From Angiostrongylus vasorum (Eukaryota; Nematoda; Chromadorea; Rhabditida; Metastrongylidae): 64,000 nucleotides of DNA. The stretch spans positions 124,001 through 188,000 of the forward strand of contig JADANN010000192.1 of assembly GCA_018806985.1 (NCBI GenBank), given 5' to 3'. Positions 45,506 to 59,200 of the stretch are shown piece after piece (positions within the stretch are counted from its first letter, which is position 1; each line of letters begins with the position of its first letter). Made by a program: the position numbers and the translations under genes. The notes under the pieces were generated by a model. It worked only from the letters and a program-made list of their open reading frames with translations, was not told where the DNA came from and did not search any database.

Positions 45506-45984
45506 TGTAATGTATGTAATGTATGTAATGTATGTAATGTATGTAATGTATGTAATGTATGTAATGTATGTAATGTATGTAATGTATGTAATGTATGTAA
45601 TGTATGTAATGTATGTAATGTATGTAATGTATGTAATGTATGTAATATGTATGTAATGTATGTAATGTATGTAATGTATGTAATGTATGTAATGTATGTA
45701 ATGTATGTAATGTATGTAATGTATGTAATGTATGTAATGTATGTAATGTATGTAATGTATGTAATGTGTAATGTATGTAATGTATGTAATGTATGTAATG
45801 TATGTAATGTATGTAATGTATGTAATGTATGTAATGTATGTAATGTAATGTATGGATGTATGGATGTATGGATGTATGTATGTATGTATGTATGTATGTA
45901 TGTATGTATGTATGTATGTATGTATGTATGTATGTATGTATGTATGCATGTATCTATGTATGTATGTATGTATGTATGTATGCA
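45506..45984 (+). repeat. Minisatellite (TAATGTATG)n passing into (TATG)n
   Basis: About 340 bases of a 9-bp unit TAATGTATG (nearly 38 copies, with a few copies lacking bases near 45645, 45765 and 45845) are followed by about 130 bases of TATG tetranucleotides with GGATG and CATG variants. Long frames on both strands (185-216 codons) are artefacts of a repeat unit divisible by three. Confidence 0.97.
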
Positions 45985-45989
45985 CTGTA

Positions 45990-47150
45990 AAGTGCATAAA
46001 ATGTTTTTACGAACAACTTCTAATACATCAAAACAGCAATAAACCAATTGTTCTGGAAGAGCGTCGACTCCGCAAGACTAAAACAGGTTGCTAGATTCTA
46101 GATTTTTTTTCTAAGAACTATGATTTGGAGGATAAGACTACAAAGACTAAAAAACGGGAGCAAGAGAAGTTGTTGAACAGGACCTTGTGCCGTTCACTCA
46201 TTTCCGTTCCTTCGCCCTAGAAGGTTCCACTTCCGGAAATAATGTTTAGGATGAACATCATGAATTGTTTTCGGACCTGCCTTAGCAACCGTGTTTTAAT
46301 AGCCAAGGATTTGTTATATTTAATGATTGCTATATGTTTGCTGACGATCGGCTAAAACACTTCCGTTCCATGTTCTTACACAAAGTACTTGCAACATGGG
46401 GTAGTTTTGTACAGCTAGTTTGAGAAGCAGTTTTCTGTGAGGAGTTCTGTTCTAGATACTCTTCTTTATTCTTCTAAGAGTTAGTGTTTTTGCAAGAGGA
46501 GAGTTCTCAACCAGTTTTCTTTCTTCATCTCCTCAGGGCCATCCCTATCACAACGGATTTTCTAGTTCGTCACAAGATTTCCAAGAGAAAATATCTGCTC
46601 GTTCGTTTCTAAGGTCATTGTTCAGTGCTAATTTCATGACCAGGTAAAGATTCCATGGAACTCAAGCACTTATTACATTACAGAATTGTATATTGCGTTT
46701 AATACAGAATTTTTAGGTTCAGCCCTTCAAATTATTACGTACTGTAAAGGAAATGTTAGTCGAAAACGGTTGTGGTAAAGGTGTCAACAGCTTTAATGCT
46801 TTCCATCAAAACGATTTTTTGGTCAATAACATCGACTCCTTTGAGCAACTAATGAGCCCGTTTAAATATTCGTAGTGAAATAGTGCGAACATGGAATTTG
46901 GGGGGTGTAGAGGAGATCGTAACATCCTGGACGGATATGAGGAAGTTCTACAGTATATATCATATCCTGTACAGGGTTAAGCGACCTCAGAGCTAAGATT
47001 TCATCTAGGTCAATGTTACAGTAACTCCACATCGGAAATCACGGATTGAAATAGAATGAACGCAGTGATGCCTGGATGCGTCATGATGACTGAGAAAGTC
47101 AAATCTATCCTTCTTTCGGTATTAACGGAATAAGACCTTTTATTCCTGTT
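45990..47150. other. No gene recognised
   Basis: More than 1 kb with no family-like frame, RNA or repeat that I can name. Confidence 0.4.
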
Positions 47151-47159
47151 ATACTATTG

Positions 47160-47450
47160 GTGTAGGGGCGCGTGTCGCACAGTGGTCGGACGTGCCCTGC
47201 AACACACACGTGGGATCTATCCCATCTATCCCAGCGCCCATGGCCCACCAAGTCTTCCATCCCTCCTGGGTCGGCAAATTGATACCGGACTTGTCTGGGA
47301 GTATAGCAGTGCTGGCTCGACATATCGGTAGGCCACCGCGAGTCATTGTAAAGGCCAGATATGCATTCAATCACCTCCAAACGATGCTTAGTTAAGTCGA
47401 ATGCGTGGCGCATCCCTAGGGAATTGAACAATGCCAAGAGCTTTATACTT
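47160..47450 (+). repeat. SINE-1 copy
   Basis: Head GGGGCGCGTGTCGCACAGTGGTCGG, a duplicated GATCTATCCCATCTATCCC in the B-box region, tail GCCAAGAGCTTTATACTTC. Confidence 0.8.
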
Positions 47451-47759
47451 CATTTTCCTCTATTATTTTTTGTTATATTCCGTAGCATATGTCTATGGCT
47501 AGCCTGTCGGAATTTTTTAAAGGCAATATTATGCTCAACTGCATCTTCCTGGGCAATCCCACAGTAAACGCTTATTTGTTAGAATTGACTAGAATCTCAT
47601 GTCCCTCTAATTAGTCATTAGCTTTATCACCTGTCCTACCGGCGAGTAAATCGAGCATGGAACAGCAAAGCCTCACTTTGTCCCTTTCATGTACGAGAAG
47701 AGCTCAATGGGATCTGTACGCTCCAGAAATTCGCTAACCGTTATATTTTTTCTTCTAGG

Positions 47760-47978
47760 TTAATTATGATGAACTGCTATCGTCAGCTCGGTGGCCCCCC
47801 TGTTGTACATTTGACATCCCGTGTTGTCGAAATCGAATAACATTAGCTCCGTCGGGGCGAAGATTGTGTAGTTACCAACCATCTTCACTACCTTGTTGTC
47901 TCGTTCCAGTGTTCGCACGATGTTCTCGAGGGTAACTGCATTTGGTTTTCGCATGATGCTATCACCTTTTCGAGACAT
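47760..47978 (-). CDS. Unassigned open frame, 72 codons
   Basis: From ATG 47978 to TAA 47760: MSRKGDSIMRKPNAV, LENIVRTLERDNKVV, NYTIFAPTELMLFDFD, GATELTIAVHHN. It is not part of a repeat found elsewhere in the window and has balanced amino-acid use, unlike the surroundings. No family recognised and no clear splice signals; it could be an exon of an unknown gene or chance. Confidence 0.3.
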   Translation of the reverse strand: MSRKGDSIMRKPNAVTLENIVRTLERDNKVVKMVGNYTIFAPTELMLFDFDNTGCQMYNRGATELTIAVHHN

Positions 47979-48035
47979 GTCTTAACGTGAATGTTAGTAC
48001 CGATATAGAATTATTCGTCGCTAAGGATTTTTTAA

Positions 48036-48188
48036 TTACTGAGTAGTGAGACCATGGCTGTGCACGGTTTCCGCGACCACTTCTGCCTCAACGAGGTCGA
48101 AGACGCTTTTTTTAGTCAGCAGGATTGAGAGAAGCGTTATATAAAACGTTAAAAAAACAAAACGTTTGCTGACACATATAGTCCACAT
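48036..48188 (-). CDS. Unassigned open frame, 50 codons, hydrophobic N-terminus
   Basis: ATG at 48188, MWTICVSKRFVFLTFYITLLSILL then a soluble stretch with VEAEVVAETVHSHG. The N-terminus resembles a signal peptide or membrane segment. It lies just upstream of the 47760-47978 frame in the same direction; together they might be exons of one small secreted protein, which is only a guess. Confidence 0.25.
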   Translation of the reverse strand: MWTICVSKRFVFLTFYITLLSILLTKKSVFDLVEAEVVAETVHSHGLTTQ

Positions 48189-48489
48189 TGCCGTCGTGTA
48201 CTAGGATGAGCACAAGCAAGAACGAAGCGCCTCATTGTGATGTGGGCCTCTTGTTCATCCAGTCTTTCGCAGGAAAGTAGCCACGGGTAACTCGCTGGGT
48301 TCTGTTATGCCATAGATTAACGCTTTGTTGTACTTTCTAATGGAAATATCGAATATCGTCTGAATTTACAATCCCCTAATGAATCTCTTGAATGTCATCG
48401 AAGTTCGGCTTCTCCCGTGGAAACAGCAACAGACTTCTCAAGTGTCTTAAAGTTAATTATTCAGAAAACTTGATTAGAGTCACTTATCA

Positions 48490-48790
48490 AACTTTGCTAC
48501 TGGATGCACGCGTGCCTTGTACAGGTTGGATAATTCGTTGAAGAACAAGTTATTATCAACGGATAGTCATATCAGCAGCAATCGTCCTGTCCAAAAGAGA
48601 GCTGCTGGGTGAGGTTGCCTCATTAGAGCGCTGCCCTACTGAAGAAGATGTGACTCGATGCGACGACGAAGACACCACATCGAGAAGATGAGCGACTGTG
48701 GACCATCGACTCGTATCATCGGCTTTGATGAAGTCGAGACGTTAACCGAATAAACGTCTTTGTCAACCTCGTATTAGCTTAACAATCCAA
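48490..48790 (+). repeat. Solo Penelope-end repeat
   Basis: Homologue of 35165-35440: GGACCATCGACTCGTATCATCGG, CTTTGATGAAGTCGAGACG, GTCAACCTCGTATTAGCTTA. Diverged. Confidence 0.6.
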
Positions 48791-48854
48791 GAAAGTTTTT
48801 AGTATATAATTTCATGCATTAGGGAACTTCTCTAATATCTTCATTACTCATTTG

Positions 48855-49225
48855 TACACTTGGATGGCCCTTCTTCACTGGTTTTGCGGGCTCCAGCGTA
48901 ATTCCCATCCCTTCATAGTTTTACTAGTTTAGCCATTATGCTTCCCTGGCGTCCCGAAGTCAGCCAGGTCTGGGCCCAGCTCGTCACGACCACAGGTAGT
49001 CGCCGCCCTTATGGATCAGAGGGATACTTGTCACCACACGGACTACTTTGATACCAGGACGGTAGTTGATCCCAATAATTGTTTACTATTAGCTGGGTTT
49101 GCTGATGGAAATACCAGACTCAGCTTGGGAGGCCCTAGTGGTGTGTTGAATCCCCGTTGTACATCGTAGCCAGAGATTCAGGAACATCTTCCAGCCACGA
49201 TGAGGCGGTAAACCGTTGGGAAGAA
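48855..49225 (-). repeat. SINE-3 copy
   Basis: ACTTGGATGGCCCTTCTTCACTGG at the left (tail) to GATGAGGCGGTAAACCGTTGGGAAG at the right. Confidence 0.75.
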
Positions 49226-49485
49226 TATCTCTACTATATCCTCCATATTTGCAATACATTGAGATTATTCGGAATTTCGTTGGCGAATGCGGTCATAATG
49301 GTGCTGTATTTATTCATATATTTATTTGCACAATACGTAAACATTCAAAAATATATATTCAACATATCTGAACAACAACAGCTTTAACGCATAACAAGAT
49401 GTTTGACAACAACAACAAGAAAATGGACAGTAATATTCTTGTAGGAAAATACAAGAGAAAGTAAAGTACGGCAAAATCGCAATTA

Positions 49486-52400
49486 TTAGGTGCATAGTCG
49501 TTGCTTCGGCCGCCATTTGGCCTCAACTGTCGACTGAATTGCTTCTATATTCTCGACAGCAGTAGGTTTATCATTCAATAGGTTCATGGCCAACAAGACC
49601 TGGAAGAAAAATTAGAACCTTTGGAACGTCAAAGGTGGAAGGGGCTGACAATACCCATTCTTATAAAGTAATGGGAGTGGGAGAACGGAAAAAAGTATTC
49701 AAGACTCACTACACGAGATGTTATTTTCACACTGGTGTACGCCACACTGTAATCGTGCTCAGAAATGTCGATACTATGACGGCAGTGTTTGCGCTCAATT
49801 TCAATAAGAATGGAATAAATCTGTCCCAAATAACAGCGCTCCCATGTACTTATCGAAGAATCCTGAAAAACTAGACGTATCAATAAACAGATTCGTCCAT
49901 TGGTGAAAAATTAAGAATTTCTGGATAACACTGAATAAGAACTCTGGTTACCGGCAACAGCAAATTTGAAATGCCGTAACTCGGAAAATACTGAACAATA
50001 CTAATTAAAAGAAGAAGCACTATAATCTATGCATTTCTTTCCTGTCCAGTAGAGTAGATTTCTAGGGTTCTGGAAGTGATGAATTCCTCGAAAGGGATTT
50101 TAGTAGCGGCTTGGTTGTTGAAAATTTCCACAGTGACTAGTCGTCAAAATGTGTGGAAAGAAATGGGAAGAGATCCGAGCAGGTTGTTCAATACTAAAGA
50201 AGTCCAATTCGTTCAACTTATGCAATGTTATTTTCGCGACATATGGTTGAATGTCGTCGATGAGCATTTGATATATACCGGCTGAAGACGTCTAAGCTAC
50301 TGGCGCTCGTTGTCGACTTACTATCAGAAGTTTTCTGTTGTGGTCACTTCGCCAAGATTCAGAAAACTGTTGAATTAGTCGGCTGCAGACCATCACCATA
50401 ATCGAAAGTGTTTAGGAAGGAAGTTCATCTTTCTTCAAATGAATTCGACTTGTTACATTTTCCTTAATGGTACGGTCCACTAATTGTTGACTTCGCTGTC
50501 GTCAGAGAAGTCGTTGCTGTACTGAAAGAATCTACGTCACAAAGCCACCTCCTAATTTCTAGCAGGCGGCGACTATCTGCTGTAAAGACCAGAAGCTACT
50601 GATTCCGAAACTACCTGCTGTAAAGACCAGAAGCTACTGATTCTGAAACTACCTGCTGTAAAGACCAGAAGCTACTGATTCTGAAACTACCTGCTGTAAA
50701 GACCGCACAGAAGGTAATAGCCGAAGGCGAACGGACATACGAATACTACTACCTTCATACATGACGGATGCAAAGGAATAAAACCAGTTGAATCAGTGCT
50801 GGAACGCTCACGGTGTGTGAGGAGGGATCAACTTGTTGGTTGTCGTGTACGATCTACTCTCCATCGAAAACCACAATACGATGGAGAAGTCGGTTCGTTT
50901 TCCGGCGTAAAATGCTCGCAGGCCAGGCTATATAAGGACGCAGCTCAAAGCTTTAAATTCAATTAGTTCAGCAGCAATTAATATCGCGTACTGTTAGTAC
51001 GGCTAACCTGACCGTCAATTTCTGAATGATGATTGTTGACTGGTTATGCCTAGTTCTTTTGCAACGTCTTTATTTCTTTCTTTTGCAAGCAGTTCTTTGA
51101 AGGATTAGCTATAACTATCGCCTTTAGATGTTCCCAAACAATTGCGCACGATTCCATGACTTTGTTGTTTTCAAATCATCTCCGGCAGGAAATTTTACGA
51201 ACAATCTGCACATTTTCAAGTCATCTCCGGCAGGAAATTTTACGAACAATCTGCTCAATCCGTCTTTAGAAGGTTCTTTTTCGTAACATTTCGAGCTGCC
51301 TGCACAATCGTACGTTCAAATTCGAACTAATGAAACAAAACAACATGCCTTACTTGCTCTGGTGGAACTATATAAACCAACCTAAGATTACTCACTGTAA
51401 ATTTAATTTTAGATAAAGGTGTACATAGAAAATTGTTCTGCAAGCCAAGAAATAAGACTGAATGAAATATGAAGCTGAATAAAACTCTTGACGTTGTTCA
51501 ACTCCCTAAGGAATGCGCCATGCATTCGACTTCAAATAGCATCGTTGGAGGTGACTGAGTGCATATCCGGCCGTCATAATGACTCGCAGTGGCCGGCCTA
51601 CCTCTGTAATGAGCCAGTGCTGCCTTCCTCCCAGACAAGTTAGGTACCAATCTTCCGACCCCAGATGGATGGAGGGCTTCCCTGGGACGATGGAATCGAT
51701 TCCATGCGCACTGCAGGGCGCCTCCGACCGCTGCGCCACATCCGCCGTCTGATCAGATATTTACGCCGGCTCAAATGAAGTATACCAATAATGAAAGTAA
51801 CACATTTACTAATAAATCACATACTGTTATGATGGAAGCAATCCACGAATGAAGATTCATTCTGTAGAACAGATCATGAGCAACAGAAGGCATTTGCACT
51901 GCACATTTAAGAATATTTAGAATAAGACGACGGGATGCCATGTCAATCATACAAGTGGGAAATAACGACAGCAGCAATTTGACGCCAGAACTGCAAAAAA
52001 CCCTTTACCTATAATCCTATAATAAGTGCAACCACGCGGATTGTGAATCAAAGATAAACAGCAATATTGTAAAAAAAATGTGCCCAAAAAAAACAAACCG
52101 ATTTTTGAAGGAGATTATAATCCATTGGTTCAATAAGCCCTTCTGATATAAGGGATAAAATCCACTCTCGCTCTTGGTGGTGATGATCCGTTGACGAACT
52201 GAGAAGTAATTTATATAGTTCAGGCACCTTAAAGAAATCTTTCTCGTTCGCATTTGAAAAGTACGAATGCAGGAGAAAAAAAATCGGATATAAAAGCGAC
52301 TCACGTTATTGAGGTCGATAACTGGCTTTAAGCTAAGAAACGAAAGAACAGGGCTGAATAAAGGTGATTCCGGATGAAGAAAAAGTTTGGAGACACGGGA

Positions 52401-53201
52401 AAAGAAATGTGACACCACTGGAACAGACATGGATGACCTTGTGCCTCACACCGCAAGAAAAAAGAAAAATAGCAGTGCTCATAATGCTCATATGAAATAA
52501 GCCCATGAAATTAGGTAGTTTCCTCGTACATATGACGCACAGCGATATCACAGGCGTGGCCGTAAACAGTTAATAATCCTCGGAAACTTTGTTAACATCA
52601 TATCAGTAGAGACAGTCTAGTGGTAAAACAAAAGCGAAAAGATTAGAACAAACTGTGTGCTAATCGAGGTGCGACACTCTCGACACTCTGTTTAAAAATC
52701 CTCAATAAATAAATATAGAGATATTTATGACGATCTTCAACAGCATCAACATCGAGTTCTTGCAATAGAGATAAGAAGCTTTGAAGTACACAGTAAGCTA
52801 ATTTCCGTACTGAAATATTTCTGGAGGAGGTGCACGAAAACGCTAGAGACAGTCCGTTGCACTCAACAAATGAGCGATACTTCAACTGAAATAACGGTAG
52901 CTGTGGACAAGAGGGAGATTTCCCACCATACGACTAGTTTGATACTAAGACGGTGTTGGATGCTGGTATTGGTTTACTTTTAGCATGGCTCCCTGATAGA
53001 CACCCTGGACTGCTTCTGAGCTTGGGAGGCTCTGCTGGGGTGATGAATTTCCTCACTGTCACATCGCAGCCCAACACGCAGGAACACCTCCCATCCACGA
53101 TGAAGCGGTAAACCGTTGGAAGTATATATATATATATATATATATATCTTTTGCTCTCAGATATATGTAAATATGTATATATACATGGATATTTATATAC
53201 G

Positions 53202-53256
<55 letters not shown>

Positions 53257-56200
53257 TTCAGCGTTGCCATATCCCTTAAGAATGTGTTGTGTATTCAACT
53301 CCATTAAGTATTTGGAAATGGATGAACACATATCTGAGTTGTACAATACACTTCTTCATTCACAAAACATTTGCTCGAGTACTTCTCAACAGCACTGAGA
53401 AAATATTGGATGAGGAATAGCCGTGCAACCAAAAAGGGTTTCGAAAAGGGTTATAGAAAGGTACGATAGATCATATCCACACGACAACGAGACTGTAGTG
53501 AAGTATTAGGTCAGAACAAGATGAAGCTTCTCTCACTTATGCCGACTAAAGAAAACATTCAGTTTTCCCACAACCGACTTTCTATTAACTTCGGCATTGA
53601 TCAAATAGTTCTCGACATTTCTGTTAAGCAAACACGAGCTGCTACTTTATTCTTCATTCTGTTAAAGCTGACGTTTCGGCGGATTTCGCCTTCTTCAAAG
53701 TCTGGAAGGGTATATTGATAGGCAATTTACTAAGTCAAACGCTCCGATAACACATACAGAAAGATGAAAATCCAAATCGCAATCACACGATCAACAGCTT
53801 CTCGAAAAAACCCACCATTTATTGCGTGCCTTCCACTGAGGAAGAACAGCTGATCAGAGTCGCATATGGTCGATAAATGCACCACCCCACATTAAAAGCC
53901 GATGCGAAGCTACGGGACCAGATTACGCGTGATCTCCGGGCATTCCTCCCCGCCGTTCATTCCAGGGTTCCCGGTATCTATCCAAAAAGCCCCTAAAAGT
54001 TTGCGCGCTGGTGTTTTGGCATCCTATGCGAGGGTAGCGACTTTAATTTCAAAATCGTCTCCGCCATGTTTTTGTATCCTATGCGTGCCCAGTGGCGTGC
54101 CTTGTTTTGATTTTCGTTTGCCATCTAGGCGCTCTTCTATGTGGACACTTAAAGGTCTCCCCGTTTCGCCAATACATTCGTCTCCTCAAGTACTACAAGA
54201 GATCAGGTGTATCGTGCCTGAACTCATGCACTCACCGTCCCTGCCGTATGGGCAAATTACGCAACTTTGTGCTTCGCATATACAGTCATATAGTCGGTTA
54301 CGAACCAAGTGACGACGGAGGGAATCGAGTGGTACTTCAACCATCGCCACCGATTCCTCTACACCTGCCCTTCTCAAGCACCGCTCCATAGCTACACTCA
54401 CTTCATCGCTAATGAAGGGCAACACAAACGGGGGTTTTGTCTTGGCCACGTTTTCCTTTTTGGGGCGTCGTTCTCCTTCTAGACTCATCTCGTGGGGTTA
54501 CTATTCCATAGCCATTGGAGATGGCCACTTGCCCAGCCAAGTTGCGCGATTCCTCCTCTAGTTCCCTCTACGTGCACACAGAGGTGGCTGTTCGAAACAT
54601 GTTTCCCACAAGCGCCCTCCCTGTATGTGAAGGGTGGGAGGAGAGAAAATGAACAATGATGTTCTTGTTACTTTATTTTCGGTACCATTTTGTCATGTAA
54701 CCGTTATCCGGTAAGTTGATCTGAACGTTAAGAAATGGAAGCCAATCTTCTTTTGGTTTCTCACGGGTAAAGTTGATGTACTCAGACTGCTCATTCAACA
54801 ATTCAAAGCATTTGTCTATCGCCTCCTGAGTAGAGAAGATGGCAAAACAGTCATCTATATATCTACAGTAGAGCAGCGGCCGGAGATCAACAACGGGGGC
54901 TTCTGTTTTAGACATGAATGCAATGGCAAGACTTGGCGCCAGTCGCTGTCCCATTGCTAGCCCTCTAATTTGTGCGTAATAATTCCCAGAGCAACTGGAA
55001 ATCGAGCAGTTTAAGCACTTTTTAAAGAGAGCCATGAGCTGCTGAATAGACAAGCCATCCATATGTATTCCTCTTTCATGTTCAACAAGAAATTCGTGGA
55101 TGGATTGCATTGTGAAGTCATTCAATACGTGTTGGTGTACAGCACGGAAACGTCGAAGGACCCCATTACGCACGCGCTATCAGGAGACGCGTTACATAGA
55201 CGTTCTAGGAACATTTGGGTGTTCGTAAGGTGAGCTGGAATGTGTTTGAGCAACTGGGAAAGTATTAGGCTTAAAAACCAGGTTATTCTATCCGTTGGCC
55301 CGTCTACACAACTGATGATGGGTCTAACCATGAAGGATGTTGGGTTGGTTAACGCAAGATCATCAGCTGATGCCAACTTATTTGTTTTAATAAGTAGGTA
55401 CAAGACGGGACATGTTGGTCTATCGATTTTAAAGTGCGAAATAACCTATGTATTTATGCCTGCAGCCCTTGCCAAATTGACCCACTGATTATTTAGTTTT
55501 CGGTACTGACTTTTGTATTCCTTTTCAGAGGATGGGCGATAAAGGGTAACATCATTAAGATGTTGCTCCGTTATCTTAACATCTAACTGGCGAGGAATAA
55601 CTACGAACTCTCTCCCTTTATCGCTAACTGATAGCCTAATGATCTTTGGATTTATTAATTCCCTAATTTTTCGCATTAGAGATGACTTTTTCTACCGCAA
55701 TGTGATTAAGAGTTTTGCGAACATCGTCCGAAAACATGCGGAATTTTGTAACGATTTCAACGTTATGGTCCTGTTGCCTAAAGAACGCTCTAGGGAAAGG
55801 AGACGGGGTTAATCTCGCCACCTCTTGATTTTCATTTTTGCTCGATTTTTCCTTTTTGGCCTGATAGCGGAGTCGATCTTGAAGCTCACACAAAGTGCAT
55901 GCGATCCTAAGCACGGCTGCTTTAGAAATGGTTTGTGATGTTGAAAAACTTGGGCCCAATTCTAGTAGTGAGCGCGAGCTCTTAGGTATGGTCTTGCCCC
56001 CAAGTACGGTGACCGTAGATTTTCTTGGTACATTATTAACTCTATTTTGACTCCTATCATACGTGTAAACAATTTCTTTTTGGTTTCTTGAAGCCGAGAT
56101 ACGCGAATTACTCAAAACATTCTCGAACTTTCGTTGTAAGGCTATTTTTGCATTAGACCTAATATTATTGCATATCAATATTGACCCACAAACTATTCTC

Positions 56201-59200
56201 ATCCAAAGGCGATTCTCCAAATACAAAGCACAAAAATGTTCCTTCGTAGCACACTTCTTCATTCTGGCGAACATCTCATTCTGCTTCCTTCGTAGTGCAG
56301 CTCGAAGTAGTTTCATCTCTATGCCTCGTACTTGTTGGCTGCTTAGCTTTCGTTTGATGAAGTTCGAAGCGACTTGATGTTGTAGGCAGCGGCGGAGAAA
56401 GTGTATAGACTGTCGAGCTGGGACGATCTTTTGTCTTAGTGAGAGTGCTTCTTTTACAAGTCAGAAGTATCTTGCTGCTACGTCTTGTAGTAATTCATCA
56501 TTCATTTCCTCCCCTCCCACCCTTCACACACAAAGGGGGTGCATGTAAGAAACATGCTTCGAACAGCCATCTCTGTGTGCACGAAGAGGGAACTAAAAGA
56601 GGAATCGCGCAACTTGGCTCGGCAAATAGCCATCTCCAATGGCTATGAAATAGTAACCCCACGAGATGAGTCTAGAAGGAGAACGACGCCCCAAAAGGAA
56701 AACGTGGCCAAGACAAAACCCCGTTTATGTTGCCCTTCACCAGCGATGAAGTAAGTGTAGCTATAAAACGGTGCCCAAGAAGGGCAGGCATAGAGGAATC
56801 GGCAGCGATAGTCGAAATACCACCCGACTCCCTCCGTCGTCAATCAGTTCGTAGCCGACTATATAACCGTCTATGCGAAACAAAATTGCGTAATTTGCCC
56901 TTATGGCGTGGCAAGGATGGTGACTGCATGAGTTCAGGCACGATACACCTGATCACCCGTAGTACTTGAGGAGACGAATACATTGGCGAAACGGGGAGAC
57001 CTTTAAGTATCCGCACAAAAGAGCACCCAGATGGCAAACGAAAATCAAAACAAGGCACGCCACTAGGCACGCATAGGACACAAAAACATGGCGGAGACGA
57101 CTTTGATATTAAAGTGGCACAGGATGCCAAAACAGCAACGCGCAAACTTCTAGAGGCTTTTTGGATAAATACCAGGAACCCTAGAATGAACAGCAGGGAG
57201 GAATGCCGGGGAGATCACACGTGATCTGGTCCCGTACCTTCGCATCGACTTTTGATGTGGGGTGGTGCGTTTATCGACCATATGCGACTCTGATCAGCTT
57301 CCTTCTTCCTTCTTCCTCAGTGGAAGGCACGTAATAAATGGTGGGTTTTTTCGAGAAGCTGTTGATCGTGTGAATGCGACTTAGATTTTCATCTTTCTGT
57401 ATGTGTTATCGGAGCGTTTGACTTAGTAAATTGCCTATCAATATACCCTTCCAGACTCTGAGGAAGGCGAAATCCGCCGAAACGTCAGCTTTAACGGAAT
57501 AAAGAATAAAGTAACACCTCGTGTTTGCTCAACAAGAATATCGAGTACATTCAGTTTTCTTGAAACGGAAGCGGTCATGGAAATTCTAGGCAATCAGGAC
57601 GTTCATGCTCAACATATAAAGACCTTTCATTATCCGTACACAACTACACAACCAAAATATCACCAATCCACAACTATATTAATAATAGCGTAAAGAGGTA
57701 CGATATACCACCTCTCTAACATTACCTGCAACCACTCTCCAGAATATGCAAAACCCGAAATGTCTATTTGTTGATGATATTGTTCATATAACACTTCGGT
57801 GATAAGAATGCTAGCCGTTTTCAAGAACACCTGTGGGAAGATTGATCTTCGACTTTATCTGAATACAAGATTCAATAAAAACGCATATACTTCTGATGCC
57901 CTCATTAAGAACAACGGATTAAGCACTCCCAAAGGCTGTAGATATATATCGCGAAAACCTTACCTAAGGCCAAGTTCTAAAGCTCAAGGTGCGAGTGGTT
58001 TGAGGAGCTTTGAAGACCCAAGATGACACCGAAGAGCACAAAAACACCTCCTACCCGTCCTACCTCACGATTATACAAATCTTATGAAACGTGAAAAAAC
58101 ACCATCAAATGGTACTCTCGTTACACTTCAATGAGTCTCGTTATTGAGTTGTTGCAAACCACCGCATTAAACTTCTCCAAAACCCTGCTAGCTTATATGG
58201 CTGATTTAAGTCCAGTATTCTATCAGCTATTGAAAATGGACATTTAAGTACGCAGATGATACAGAGTAAGTAGACTGGACGAGACTTATTGGTGCCGAGT
58301 AAATCTTCTCTTACTGGGTCGTTTTCAAAAGAAAACTGTGGCAATGCGCTGATAAAGATGGGTGCTATTCTCTACAGATGTACAGGTGTAACCTCATCTA
58401 GACCGATTGATGTACAATTCTTCACCGATGTAAGGGCAAATTATACTTCAAAAAGAAGTGCTAGGACAGAACAATCGTCCTCTTTGAAAACAGTAAGAAA
58501 GGAGATGGATATGTCTAAGAAGATCGAAATAGAAATCCTAGATGACTCATTCTGTTCTTCTAGAACTAGTGACTATTCTGTCTACGCGTCGGACAGCGAT
58601 CACCTTTGTATAGTAATTGGAAATTTCTCGGCTCTGTAACTTGAGCGCACATTCCTTTCCTTAACAGGGAGTAAACTCTATGAAGGATACGAAGGACAAA
58701 GCTCTGAGCGTTGATCAATTCCTCAGGGATGCGCCATGCTTTCGACTTCATTAAGCATCGTTTGGAGGTGAGTGAATGCATATCTGGTCTTTACAATGAC
58801 TCGCGGTGGGCTACCGATGTATCGAGCCAGTGCTGCTACCCTCCCAGACAAGTCTGGTATCAATTTATTGACCACGGAAGGATGGAAGGTTTGGTGGACC
58901 AGGGGAGTGGGGATCAATTCCACGTGTGTGTTGCAGGGCTCCACCGACCACTGCGCCATACGCACCTCGAGTAAACTTCATAGATCATAAAAGCCTCCTA
59001 TATCCTCTAGTAGTCCTATTCACCTAAGCGTCGAAAGAAACATACATGCCTTGGTAACTTCCAAGCTCTTGGCTTATATAACAGTGCCGTGAAAATCTTC
59101 AATATGCCAGCATTTTTCAGCGATGTTAGTAGCAGTACCTTCTGTAAATCCTATCAAAAGGTAAGAAATCGAGTTGGCTGCAACATTGAGACTTATTTCC

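Noticed and set aside
45347..46094. Long open frames on both strands (up to 216 codons) rich in Cys-Asn-Val or His-Thr-Tyr-Ile
   Set aside because: They are readings of a 9-bp and a 4-bp tandem repeat; no signal for a real gene.
50577..50704. CRISPR-like array
   Set aside because: Head-to-tail tandem units without spacers in a eukaryotic genome.
53059..53346. Frames with alternating Tyr and Ile
   Set aside because: AT dinucleotide microsatellite.
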